Shown piece after piece: positions 24,371 to 31,834 of a DNA stretch of 32,731 nt. Origin of the DNA: Candidatus Falkowiibacteriota bacterium (GTDB lineage Bacteria; Patescibacteriota; Patescibacteriia; CAIXNZ01). The first letter of the stretch is position 1, and every line of letters begins with the position of its first letter. The position numbers and the translations under genes are program-made. The notes under the pieces were generated by a model. That model was not told where the DNA came from and did not search any database. It worked only from the letters and a program-made list of their open reading frames with translations. The stretch is from positions 1 to 32,731 of the forward strand of contig JAFGMD010000028.1 of assembly GCA_016927685.1 (NCBI GenBank), written 5' to 3'.

Positions 24371-25489
24371 ATGTCCAAAGATTACTACAATATACTCGGC
24401 GTTGCTAAAAACGCCAGCAAAGAAGAGATCAAAAAGGCCTTTCGCGAAAAGGCCCATGTTTTTCATCCTGATAAAAAGGGCGGCGATGAAAAGAAGTTTA
24501 AGGAAATTAATGAGGCCTATCAGGTTTTGGGCAATGATGAGAAAAGAAAGCAGTATGACCAATTTGGTACGACTTTTGATCAGCAGGGCGGTTTTGGCGG
24601 AGGCATGAATTGGGAGGATTTTATGAGGTATGCACGGCAGGGCGGAGGCGCAACTTACTCCAATGTTGATTTTGGCGACTTTGGCGATTTAGGAGATATT
24701 CTTGGTGATTTATTTAGCGGTGGTTTTGGATTTGGGGGTGCGAGAAGTCATAAGGCGCAAACGCGAGGCAGAGATTTACAGATTTCTTTGGCTTTAGATT
24801 TTAAAGAAGCGGTTTTTGGCACAAAAAAAACAATTGAACTGCATAAATTAGTAGTTTGCGAAAAATGCAAAGGCAGCGGAGGAGAGCCAGGCTCTAAAAT
24901 GGTTGAATGCAGAACTTGCAGCGGACAGGGTAAGGTAAGAAAAGTGCAAAGAACTATTTTGGGCAATATTCAGACGGTCTCTGTTTGCGATGAATGTTTA
25001 GGTGAAGGCAAGGTTTTTGAGAAAAAATGTTCTAAATGTTCTGGTCAGGGTAGGATAAAAGAGAAAAAAGATTTGGAAGTGAAAATTCCAGCTGGCGTTG
25101 ATGATGGCACGACTCTAAAAGTATCTGGCGAAGGCGAAGCAGGTTTGCGCGGCAATAGGGCGGGTGATTTATATATTAATCTGCGGGTAAGGCCAGATTA
25201 CTGTTTTGTACGTGAAAATGATAATATTTTAACCAAAGAAGAAATATCTTTTTCCACTGCGGCTTTGGGCGGGGAAATTCCAGTCAAAACGATTGACGGC
25301 GAAGTTAGTTTAAAGATTCCGGCCGGAACTTCAAGCGGAAAGATATTTATACTAAGGGGTAAGGGAGTGCCTCATTTCCAGCATTTTGGCAGAGGTGACC
25401 ATTTGGTACAAATTGATATAAAAACGCCTTCAAATTTAAACAAACGGCAAAAGCAAATTTTAGCTGATTTAAGAGAAGAAGGGCTTTAA
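24371..25489 (+). CDS. dnaJ: Co-chaperone DnaJ
   Basis: A 372-residue type I DnaJ. The J domain has DYYNILGVAKNASKEEIKKA and the HPD tripeptide (FHPDKKGG). A Gly/Phe-rich region follows (FGGGMNWEDF and later GDILGDLFSGGFGFGG), then four zinc-finger CxxCxGxG repeats (CEKCKGSGG, CRTCSGQGK, CDECLGEGK, CSKCSGQGR) and the C-terminal substrate-binding domain. It stimulates DnaK ATPase and delivers clients. The ATG at 24371 is preferred over the in-frame GTG at 24359, because it gives the normal MSKDYY start. A terminator follows, closing the heat-shock region. Confidence 0.97.
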   Translation: MSKDYYNILGVAKNASKEEIKKAFREKAHVFHPDKKGGDEKKFKEINEAYQVLGNDEKRKQYDQFGTTFDQQGGFGGGMNWEDFMRYARQGGGATYSNVDFGDFGDLGDILGDLFSGGFGFGGARSHKAQTRGRDLQISLALDFKEAVFGTKKTIELHKLVVCEKCKGSGGEPGSKMVECRTCSGQGKVRKVQRTILGNIQTVSVCDECLGEGKVFEKKCSKCSGQGRIKEKKDLEVKIPAGVDDGTTLKVSGEGEAGLRGNRAGDLYINLRVRPDYCFVRENDNILTKEEISFSTAALGGEIPVKTIDGEVSLKIPAGTSSGKIFILRGKGVPHFQHFGRGDHLVQIDIKTPSNLNKRQKQILADLREEGL

Positions 25490-25518
25490 AACCCGCTATC
25501 CACAGGAAGCGGGTTTTT
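25488..25518 (+). terminator. Rho-independent terminator after dnaJ
   Basis: AAACCCGCT pairs with AGCGGGTTT around a 10-base loop, followed by a T-run. Confidence 0.9.
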
Positions 25519-25523
25519 TCTTT

Positions 25524-25549
25524 TTGACAAGCCATTTTTATGCTATAAT
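25524..25549 (+). promoter_or_regulatory. Promoter of the Hxs-type locus
   Basis: Extended -10 TGCTATAAT (25541-25549), with TTGACA (25524-25529) only 14 bases upstream of the hexamer. The spacing is short, so the extended -10 probably carries the activity. Expected start near 25556, about 21 bases before the first ATG. Confidence 0.65.
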
Positions 25550-25576
25550 ATTAGTGTAAAAAATAAATATTACCAA

Positions 25577-26101
25577 ATGGGCTTTCTAGCCAACATAAAC
25601 TGGTCAACGCCAAGTTGGGATTTGTTTATAATCCTCTTCTTTATTGTAGCTGCCTTTTTATATGGTTTGTCGCTGGGACGAGACCGAATTATTGTGATTT
25701 TAGTTAGTATTTATATGGCGCTGGCCATTGTGAATACAGCGCCCTATTTAAATGATTTTAGCGCAGAAATTAGCGTAAATAACGGTTCAATTTTTAAAGT
25801 GACCATGTTTATCGGCATGTTTATTGCGATTTTCTTTTTGCTTGGCCGCAGCGCCTTACTTCATACTATTGCCGCTTCTGACAGTCCGGGCAAATGGTGG
25901 CAATCAATCCTATTCAGTTTTTTCCATGTTGGCTTGATATTAAGCATTTTATTGGGATATTTGCCTCAAGATATGGTAAATAATGTTTCGCAAGATATGC
26001 GCAACCTTTTTATTTCTGAACCGGCTAAGTTTTTTTGGCTGGTCACCCCTATAATTATTATGGTTTTAATCAGAAAACCAAAGCCAAGGCCCCAATTTTA
26101 A
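25577..26101 (+). CDS. Membrane protein heading the Hxs-type operon
   Basis: A 174-residue protein with five hydrophobic segments: about residues 13-33 (LFIILFFIVAAFLYGLSLGR), 36-57, 74-97, 112-133 and 149-168. There is no recognised family; the size and topology are loosely CvpA-like. It is the first gene after the promoter and its stop is one base before the next ATG, so it is co-transcribed with the secreted proteins and probably the maturation genes. A role in export or anchoring of those proteins is possible but not shown. Confidence 0.7.
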   Translation: MGFLANINWSTPSWDLFIILFFIVAAFLYGLSLGRDRIIVILVSIYMALAIVNTAPYLNDFSAEISVNNGSIFKVTMFIGMFIAIFFLLGRSALLHTIAASDSPGKWWQSILFSFFHVGLILSILLGYLPQDMVNNVSQDMRNLFISEPAKFFWLVTPIIIMVLIRKPKPRPQF

Positions 26102-26102
26102 T

Positions 26103-26687
26103 ATGAAACCTAGCTTAACAATAAAAATTTGTTTAATAATCGCCATTTTATTAACTGGCGGAGTTTTAATTGCTTCAGCGGCTGGGTATGGGTTTATTAG
26201 CTATGAAAATAAAGACACTGTTGTTTTTTGGGACAATGTGAAAATTATCGGCAAAGGCCTGACTATAAAAGGTTCAACCGTCAGCCAGGGCTCTGCTAAT
26301 GTAACTGGCGATATATATTTAAAAAGGTTTATTGGCTTTGGCTGTTCCGCAAACTATTTGGCAAATCAGGATTGCAATACTCTTTTGGGCGATGGCGGCG
26401 GTAACGGCGTATTTTTAAAAGCCACTAAAATTACTTCTGCATTAACAATAACAGGCGCGACAAAAACAAGCATTACAGCTTCAGTACTGGATGTAAATAA
26501 GCTTAATATCAGTAAAAGTTTGTTTGTAGGAATAGAAGCGCCTGAAGGCAATATCCCTATTGGCAGTGTTTTTGCCAGCGGTTTGAAAACTAATACCATG
26601 ACTGTTAGTTATATGCCAGGAATTGTTTTTGAAAGAGAAGCGATTTTTGAGCCCACAGGCCTGCTTAAATTAAAATTTACCCACTAG
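26103..26687 (+). CDS. Secreted protein, first of three in the locus
   Basis: A 194-residue protein with a clear signal peptide (CLIIAILLTGGVLIASAAG, about residues 10-28). The mature part is beta-rich and Gly/Thr/Ser-rich. It opens with YENKDTVVFWDNVKIIGKGL, then short strands such as LTIKGSTV and ANVTGDIYLK. Two Cys (GFGCSAN and NQDCNTLL) could form a disulphide. Asp-Asn-Val followed by repeated hydrophobic-Gly strands recurs in the next protein (FFYDNVQFRNYLGVDV), suggesting a common stalk-like N-terminal unit. It has no cysteine-rich C-terminal domain. Role unknown; probably extracellular. Confidence 0.7.
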   Translation: MKPSLTIKICLIIAILLTGGVLIASAAGYGFISYENKDTVVFWDNVKIIGKGLTIKGSTVSQGSANVTGDIYLKRFIGFGCSANYLANQDCNTLLGDGGGNGVFLKATKITSALTITGATKTSITASVLDVNKLNISKSLFVGIEAPEGNIPIGSVFASGLKTNTMTVSYMPGIVFEREAIFEPTGLLKLKFTH

Positions 26688-26689
26688 AC

Positions 26690-27949
26690 ATGAGAAATAT
26701 TTATAAAATATCCATAATTTTATGTTCCTTTGTCATAAGTTTGCTTTTGGCTGATTTTGTTTTTTCCCAGGACAAGGGCTATTTTATTGATAAAAACAAC
26801 CAGCTTTTCTTTTATGACAATGTGCAGTTTCGCAATTATTTGGGTGTGGATGTAAATAAAGAGGGGCTATCAGGTGATTTGATGGTCAATAAAGATTTAA
26901 ATCAATCAAGCGGAGGATTATATGTTTGCAAAGATGTAGATAATAATGAAAATTGCAATAAAAAAGTTTTAAATTGGAGCGGTGCGGCAATCAATGTTAC
27001 TGATTCAGATTTTTATCGCGCGCAAATCAATCAGATTGGCGGAAATTTAACAGTACCAGGCGATACCACAATGTCAGGGCCTGTCAAATTAGGCGCTTGC
27101 GTGGGCGTAGGAAAAACATGCACTTCTCCCAAGGGATTAGACGCAACAACTATGAATGTTGACAGTTTTAGCCCTTTAGATAGTAATTTGCTGACCATAA
27201 CTACAGGTAGTGAATATAAGAGCATAAACTTAGGTCCAGAATCAAATTTAAAATTACAAAAAGTTTGCTATTTTCAGGATACAGGAACTAGTCCTGGCGA
27301 GGGAGTAGGAAATTACTGGACTTCTGGCTGTGGTTCCTGTGATGGTGATAGTGAAAGCGGATTTTTAAATAATGGGGTTATTAAAACACAAGCAGGAGAT
27401 TATAAAAATAAAAATAGCTATACGAATGGATCTGGATTTGGCACAAAGCCATATAGCATTCAGTATCCTGCTTGTACTACCATAACTGATGCTAAGTGTT
27501 CGGGTTATTGTACGGCCGGTTTAAATAATTGTATTGTTTATAATGGGGATTTTCTTTATGATTGCAAAAAAATATATATGCCGTTTGGCGTTTATCAAAT
27601 TGCTTTAGATGATGCCGAGGATTATATAAAGCCAATACTTGAATCCTCAAAATTGCCAAACGATGATGGTACTGCATGCACAAATGAAGCGATAATTAAA
27701 AATATTGAGAACTTAATTACTACTACTTTATCAACTTGTCGGGCGCGAGCTGCGCAATGTTTTACTAATTTTGATTATGTTCTGACTGGCATTGTGTCTA
27801 ACACAAGAACTTATATTAATTGCAATGTTGATACGAATAAAATACGACAATTATTCTATCAAAGAACTTTTACTTTCAATTGCGCCAAAAAAAATCCTGG
27901 TATACGCAGGGGCAGTAAATTATGCTGCCATTTAAGCGTGGAATATTAA
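26690..27949 (+). CDS. Secreted cysteine-rich protein, second of three
   Basis: A 419-residue protein with a signal peptide (IILCSFVISLLLADFVFS, about residues 9-26). The N-terminal part (to about 180) resembles the preceding protein in style: FFYDNVQFRNYLGVDV, LSGDLMVNKDL, then INQIGGNLTVPGDTTMSGPV. The C-terminal part is rich in Cys, with a GCGSCDGDSESG segment followed by scattered pairs and ending KLCCHLSVEY. Many disulphides or bound metal are likely, so it is probably extracellular. Two bases separate it from the previous gene. No family recognised. The CC dipeptide near the C-terminus recurs in the next protein. Confidence 0.72.
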   Translation: MRNIYKISIILCSFVISLLLADFVFSQDKGYFIDKNNQLFFYDNVQFRNYLGVDVNKEGLSGDLMVNKDLNQSSGGLYVCKDVDNNENCNKKVLNWSGAAINVTDSDFYRAQINQIGGNLTVPGDTTMSGPVKLGACVGVGKTCTSPKGLDATTMNVDSFSPLDSNLLTITTGSEYKSINLGPESNLKLQKVCYFQDTGTSPGEGVGNYWTSGCGSCDGDSESGFLNNGVIKTQAGDYKNKNSYTNGSGFGTKPYSIQYPACTTITDAKCSGYCTAGLNNCIVYNGDFLYDCKKIYMPFGVYQIALDDAEDYIKPILESSKLPNDDGTACTNEAIIKNIENLITTTLSTCRARAAQCFTNFDYVLTGIVSNTRTYINCNVDTNKIRQLFYQRTFTFNCAKKNPGIRRGSKLCCHLSVEY

Positions 27950-27952
27950 TTT

Positions 27953-28777
27953 ATGAATAATATTTATAAAATTTGTCTCGGTCTGGGCATGTTTTTTTCT
28001 GCTATCTCCATTGCCTGGGCAGGGCTGGATTATGACGCTATTCGCAATTATTTTTTGATAAATTCCGATGTATTTGTGCAGGGCAGTAACAGTCAAGTTG
28101 TGATTGGCACAAAATTTGATAAAATAGGGTCACTGGCTGTTTCGCACAATTTGATATTTTTTGACCCTACCAGCAAATATACCAATGCTGGCACAACAAA
28201 AATGCAGCAAGGCACGATTAATGCATCCAGTATAAATTTAAGCGCTGCCAATTTTGTACTTTCTTCCCTGACTGGGTTTGATCCTCTTGTTGTCAATGGC
28301 GATATGAGCGTAAACGGCAATTTTTTTATCAGAAATAGCGGTATTGGCACGACTGATAAAATCGCTCCGCCCAAAGCTATCCATGTTAATAGTGTCAGCA
28401 TTACCACCTTAAAAACATCGTCTGATCCTTACACTGTTCCTAAAGGCACAACAATAAGGGAAACTGGCAGTCCTTATGTTAATTCCAAGAGCAATTCCTT
28501 AACTTATGATGACGATGGCAAGCCATACTGCCAGGTGGTGACCTGGGGCAATGGCGATGACTGGGGTAATGAATACAGAAATAACGGTATTATGGATACT
28601 AAAAGCAATGCCTGCGATATGAATCAGACCATTCCCTACACTTCACAGCCAAGCTGTTGCCCAAATAAATATTTTGTTTTAAGTTCCACTTCAACTTATG
28701 GCAATAAAGATGGTAATCAAAGTGCTTTTGCCGCTTCGCAGGGCGTCATGATTTGCTGCCGTTCCCAGAATCAATAA
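27953..28777 (+). CDS. Secreted cysteine-rich protein, third of three
   Basis: A 274-residue protein with a signal peptide (ICLGLGMFFSAISIAWAG, about residues 7-24). A beta-rich N-terminal stalk (FLINSDVFVQGSNSQVVIG, GSLAVSHNLIFF, DPLVVNGDMSVNGNFFI) precedes a cysteine-rich C-terminal domain. The Cys there include YCQVV, NACDMN, PSCCPNK and the terminal GVMICCRSQNQ. N-terminal sequence style, signal peptide type and the CC near the C-terminus relate it to the previous protein, so the two look paralogous. NGDxxVNGNFxI strands recall the stalks of pilus or surface adhesins. A 22-base gap leads to hxsD. Confidence 0.72.
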   Translation: MNNIYKICLGLGMFFSAISIAWAGLDYDAIRNYFLINSDVFVQGSNSQVVIGTKFDKIGSLAVSHNLIFFDPTSKYTNAGTTKMQQGTINASSINLSAANFVLSSLTGFDPLVVNGDMSVNGNFFIRNSGIGTTDKIAPPKAIHVNSVSITTLKTSSDPYTVPKGTTIRETGSPYVNSKSNSLTYDDDGKPYCQVVTWGNGDDWGNEYRNNGIMDTKSNACDMNQTIPYTSQPSCCPNKYFVLSSTSTYGNKDGNQSAFAASQGVMICCRSQNQ

Positions 28778-28799
28778 TAATTATTAATTTATTAAGATA

Positions 28800-29333
28800 A
28801 TGAAAAAAGAAAAAGGTTTTGCTGTTCTTTTGAAAAAAAATGATAATCTGCTGGAATTTAAGATTAATCCCAAAATTTACACCTTGAATGCAATCTATAA
28901 AACCGCATATTTTTTTCTAGATAAAGTTTATATTTTTTTGGACGGTGACCCGAAAAAAGAGATAAAAGTCACCATGAAAAGCAAGAGTGGGATGGGGGAA
29001 TTGGAAAAAGTTGCCAGTGAATTTTATAATGAACTTTTAAATCAATTGCTGCGCGAAAAAGTCAGCTATACTAATGCCAAGGTTCGGGAATTTATTGTAG
29101 CCAAAGCGCTTTATAATGCCGTGCCCAATGAAGTTGATGAGCTTTTGAAGGAAGTTGAAGAGGAGGATTGGCAGGAAGATCCGCTGGGCATTGCCAAAAC
29201 ATGGGAAGAACAACAGGCAGAAAAGGGGGAAAAGAGCAAGAAGAGTAAGAAGAGTCGGCCTTCGCTTACGCCTTCGCTAAAGCTCCGGAGTACGAAAAAG
29301 CTACGACCGATGAAGAAAAAGGGGAAAAAGTAA
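28800..29333 (+). CDS. hxsD: His-Xaa-Ser system protein HxsD with basic C-terminal extension
   Basis: A 177-residue protein. The core (about residues 15-125) fits HxsD. It has YTLNAIYKTAYFFLDKVYIF, an IKVTMKSK strand and then the defining motif region NELLNQLLRE, which matches the LLNDYxLRE signature for which the family was first named. AKVREFIVAKAL follows. HxsD accompanies the two radical SAM maturases of the Hxs system; its exact job is not established in what I know. Residues ~143-177 form a Lys/Ser/Arg-rich tail, part of it encoded by a repeat-like GC-richer segment (29255-29310), and may not belong to the ancestral protein. Confidence 0.8.
   Translation: MKKEKGFAVLLKKNDNLLEFKINPKIYTLNAIYKTAYFFLDKVYIFLDGDPKKEIKVTMKSKSGMGELEKVASEFYNELLNQLLREKVSYTNAKVREFIVAKALYNAVPNEVDELLKEVEEEDWQEDPLGIAKTWEEQQAEKGEKSKKSKKSRPSLTPSLKLRSTKKLRPMKKKGKK
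29255..29312 (+). repeat. Possible repeat element read in frame inside hxsD
   Basis: A GC-richer patch with GGCCTTCGCTTACGCCTTCG followed by CTAAAGCTCCGGAG and flanked by GTCGG and ACGACC. CCTTCGCTAAAGC-type palindromic repeats are, from memory, common in CPR genomes. It encodes the RPSLTPSLKLRSTKKLR part of the HxsD tail. Confidence 0.4.
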
Positions 29334-29334
29334 T

Positions 29335-29535
29335 ATGGAGACAATTGATTTTAATAAAAAAATTTACTGCATAGATAATATTAAAAAGACAGCTGAAGAA
29401 TTCAAAAATTTATCTGATATTAGCGTAAAAGAAATTGGGGGAAAAATTAAAGTAACTTTTGATAAAATAGATCCTGAATATAAAGATGTGATAAAGGATG
29501 AATTTGCTAACTTTGTATTGGGATTGATGGGGTAA
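29335..29535 (+). CDS. Minimal HxsD paralogue
   Basis: A 66-residue protein. Aligned to the neighbouring HxsD, IYCIDNIKKTAEEF matches IYTLNAIYKTAYFF, GGKIKVTFDK matches KKEIKVTMKS, and DEFANFVLGLM matches SEFYNELLNQL. The two thus share one fold, and this copy is almost exactly the core without the Arg/Glu-rich helix or tail. It lies one base after hxsD and 4 bases before hxsB. It may form a heterodimer with HxsD or act as a leader-binding subunit; both are guesses. Confidence 0.7.
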   Translation: METIDFNKKIYCIDNIKKTAEEFKNLSDISVKEIGGKIKVTFDKIDPEYKDVIKDEFANFVLGLMG

Positions 29536-29539
29536 CAAT

Positions 29540-31039
29540 ATGTTAGACTTAAATATTATAGAAAAATTTGACTGGAAAAATATTGGCTTTTTTCGCTTTA
29601 AGAAATTTGATGATAAGGATTATTTACTGACCAATGAGGTGGGAAATTATGTTTTTTTGCCAGAAGCTGATTTTAAAAAGTTTATCAGCGGTAAATTAAG
29701 CAAAAAAAGCGCGGCATATAAGGAATTGCAGGAAAATATGTTCTTTTTATCAAATAGGAAGTATGCTCCGGTTTTAATTTCCAAATTCAGTGATAAATAC
29801 AGCTTTTTGCAATACGGACCGTCATTGCACATTATTGTCGTGACTTTGCGCTGTAACCATAAATGCATTTATTGCCATGCTAGCGCCGTGGATACGGGCA
29901 GTAAGGAATTTGATATGGATATGGCCACGGCCAAGAAAATAGTTGATACTATTTTTAAAACAACCAATAAATCCGTGGCTATTGAATTTCAGGGCGGAGA
30001 GCCGCTTTTAAACTGGCCAGTCGTGAAATTTATTATCCAATATGCCAAAGAAAAAAATAAGATTGAAAAAAAAGATTTGCAATTAAGATTGGTTTCTAAT
30101 TTCAGCGTAATGGATAATGAAAAAATGAAATTTTTAATGGATAATGAAGTTAATTTTTGCACTTCGCTGGATGGAGATGAAGAAACGCACAATTATAATA
30201 GAATCTATTTGCAAGGCAATAGTTTCCAAAAAACAGTTGAATGGATAAAAAAAATAAATGAGGCCTATAAAAAGAAATATAAGGGCAAAAAAAGGAATTA
30301 CTATAGGGTTGGAGCGCTTATTACTGTTTCTAAAAAGACATTGGCCAATTACAAAAAGGTCATTGATACATATATAAAATTAGGGTTTAAAAGTATATAT
30401 TTGAGATATTTAAATCCTTATGGTTTTGCTCTTTCAGCTACTGAAAAAATTTGGTATACACCACAGGAATATATTAATTTTTATAAAAAATCTTTAAATT
30501 ATATTTTGGAGAAAAATTATAATGGTAAGCATTTTTATGATTTTGGAGCAGTGACTTATTTAGCCAAGATATTATTTGGGCATGATTTAAATAATTTGGA
30601 CATGCGCTCGCCCTGCGGAGCAGTGATTGGCCAATTGGCTTATAATTACAATGGTGATGTTTATACTTGCGACGAAGGCAGAATGCTGGCTAAAATGGGC
30701 GATCAAATGTTTAGGCTTGGCAATATTAATGAAAACACTTTTGAGCAGTTGATTAATAATAATTTATGCAAGTCAATTTGTTTAGCTTCCTCCACCCATG
30801 GCCTGCCTGGTTATAATGATGATGTCTATCAGCCATATATCGGAATATGCCCTGTTTATAATTATTCTGTTTATAAAAATATTTTTCAGTCATCCACTAA
30901 CAATGTAAAATATCAGATTGATAAAGCCATTATTGAATATATTTTTGAAAAATTAAAAAACAGGAAAAATAAGGATATTTTTACTGAATGGGTTAAAAAA
31001 TCAAAGCCACTTCAATACCTGAAAACTTATACAAAATAA
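29540..31039 (+). CDS. hxsB: His-Xaa-Ser system radical SAM maturase HxsB
   Basis: A 499-residue radical SAM/SPASM enzyme. The N-terminal domain (about 1-95) contains YLLTNEVGNYVFLPEADF, as in HxsB. The [4Fe-4S] motif is CNHKCIYC (Cys105, Cys109, Cys112) preceded by VVTLR. FQGGEPLLNW gives the GGEP glycine motif, and SLDGDEETHNYNR follows. The C-terminal SPASM region has SPCGAVIGQLAYNYNGDVYT with Cys359, then CDEGRM with Cys377, and further Cys near CKSICLAS and GICPVYN. CGAxIGQLAYNYxGD-YTCDEGRM is an HxsB hallmark. It should modify the HxsA-like repeat protein encoded next; the chemistry is unknown. Confidence 0.85.
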   Translation: MLDLNIIEKFDWKNIGFFRFKKFDDKDYLLTNEVGNYVFLPEADFKKFISGKLSKKSAAYKELQENMFFLSNRKYAPVLISKFSDKYSFLQYGPSLHIIVVTLRCNHKCIYCHASAVDTGSKEFDMDMATAKKIVDTIFKTTNKSVAIEFQGGEPLLNWPVVKFIIQYAKEKNKIEKKDLQLRLVSNFSVMDNEKMKFLMDNEVNFCTSLDGDEETHNYNRIYLQGNSFQKTVEWIKKINEAYKKKYKGKKRNYYRVGALITVSKKTLANYKKVIDTYIKLGFKSIYLRYLNPYGFALSATEKIWYTPQEYINFYKKSLNYILEKNYNGKHFYDFGAVTYLAKILFGHDLNNLDMRSPCGAVIGQLAYNYNGDVYTCDEGRMLAKMGDQMFRLGNINENTFEQLINNNLCKSICLASSTHGLPGYNDDVYQPYIGICPVYNYSVYKNIFQSSTNNVKYQIDKAIIEYIFEKLKNRKNKDIFTEWVKKSKPLQYLKTYTK

Positions 31040-31053
31040 TAAAATATAAAAAT

Positions 31054-31827
31054 ATGAAAAATAGATTGCCACAACTGAAGAAAAAATTTCAAGAATTTCT
31101 TAATGATGAAGAAGGAAAAATAACCAAAAAGGATATTATTATGTTGGGAATTGGCGTAACTGCTTTGGGTGTAGTTGCCGAAGAAGCGCAGGCCGTGCCT
31201 GTTTGCGATCCTTATAATTTGTTAGATGGAGAAGAAGATAAGGCAAAAATGAGCTCGGCTGGAAAGTTGACCCACCCTGCTCTGCGGGCAGAAAAACCAA
31301 ACTTGCTTGGTTCAGATAAGCCAGGCGTTTGGTATTATTATGAAGAGTTTGGCAAAGGAGATAAAAGAAGAGTACCTATAGGAGATGAAACCGGGAGTTA
31401 TGCATATTTTAATGCAGGCGCAACAGATACATATTCTAGTAGCGCTGACTGGTGCTCTTGCGGCGATGGACATTATGGTGGAGATTGCGACGGATGTGTA
31501 GATGCAAATACGGACAAAGAGAAAGCTGAAGATGGTTGGCATCATGCTAAGCCAGAAAATAGCTGGTTTTCTACTGCTGATAATTTAGTGCCTCAATACG
31601 GTCATAATAATTTTGTGCATAATGATGGTAATTCTGGGTCGCATTGTTCGCATGGCAGTCACGGTTCACATGGCAGTCACGGTTCACATGGCAGTCACGG
31701 TTCACATGGCAGTCACGGTTCACATGGCAGTCACGGTTCACATGGCAGTCACGGATCACATGGCTCACATGCATCACATGGCTCACATGGCTCGCATGGG
31801 TCGCATGGTAGTCATGCTCAATGGTAA
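31054..31827 (+). CDS. hxsA: HxsA-like substrate: Ser-His-Gly repeat protein
   Basis: A 257-residue protein. The basic N-terminus contains FLNDEEGKITKKDIIMLGIG, a leader-like segment seen in HxsA-type proteins, then a hydrophobic stretch (LGIGVTALGVVAEEAQA) that may be a signal or membrane segment. The middle (about 48-195) is Asp/Gly/Tyr-rich with a compact Cys cluster (WCSCGDGHYGGDCDGC). The C-terminus is 20 Ser-His-X triplets (31639-31818): 17 with Gly, two with Ala and the first with Cys, ending AQW. Five exact copies of the 18-base unit agtcacggttcacatggc plus one near copy make up the core. Likely an exported, metal-binding or modified protein and substrate of HxsB. Confidence 0.8.
   Translation: MKNRLPQLKKKFQEFLNDEEGKITKKDIIMLGIGVTALGVVAEEAQAVPVCDPYNLLDGEEDKAKMSSAGKLTHPALRAEKPNLLGSDKPGVWYYYEEFGKGDKRRVPIGDETGSYAYFNAGATDTYSSSADWCSCGDGHYGGDCDGCVDANTDKEKAEDGWHHAKPENSWFSTADNLVPQYGHNNFVHNDGNSGSHCSHGSHGSHGSHGSHGSHGSHGSHGSHGSHGSHGSHGSHGSHASHGSHGSHGSHGSHAQW
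31639..31818 (+). repeat. Coding tandem repeat, 18-base period
   Basis: Twenty 9-base units encode Ser-His-X. In the centre they alternate AGTCACGGT and TCACATGGC, giving an 18-base period with five exact copies (31657-31746) and a sixth with one change. The outer units use other Ser codons (TCG) and are older or diverged. Confidence 0.95.
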
Positions 31828-31834
31828 AAGATTT

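Noticed and set aside
24264..24608. ORF bridging the dnaJ palindrome and J domain in another frame
   Set aside because: It overlaps the unmistakable DnaJ J domain and contains no recognisable domain.
31571..31786. Minus-strand ORF with a repeating Arg-Asp-Cys-His-Val pattern
   Set aside because: It is only the reverse reading of the Ser-His-Gly repeat. It has no promoter or SD, and the plus-strand gene is well supported.
31639..31818. CRISPR-like direct repeats
   Set aside because: The 18-base units are adjacent, have no spacers and keep the reading frame as Ser-His-X codons.
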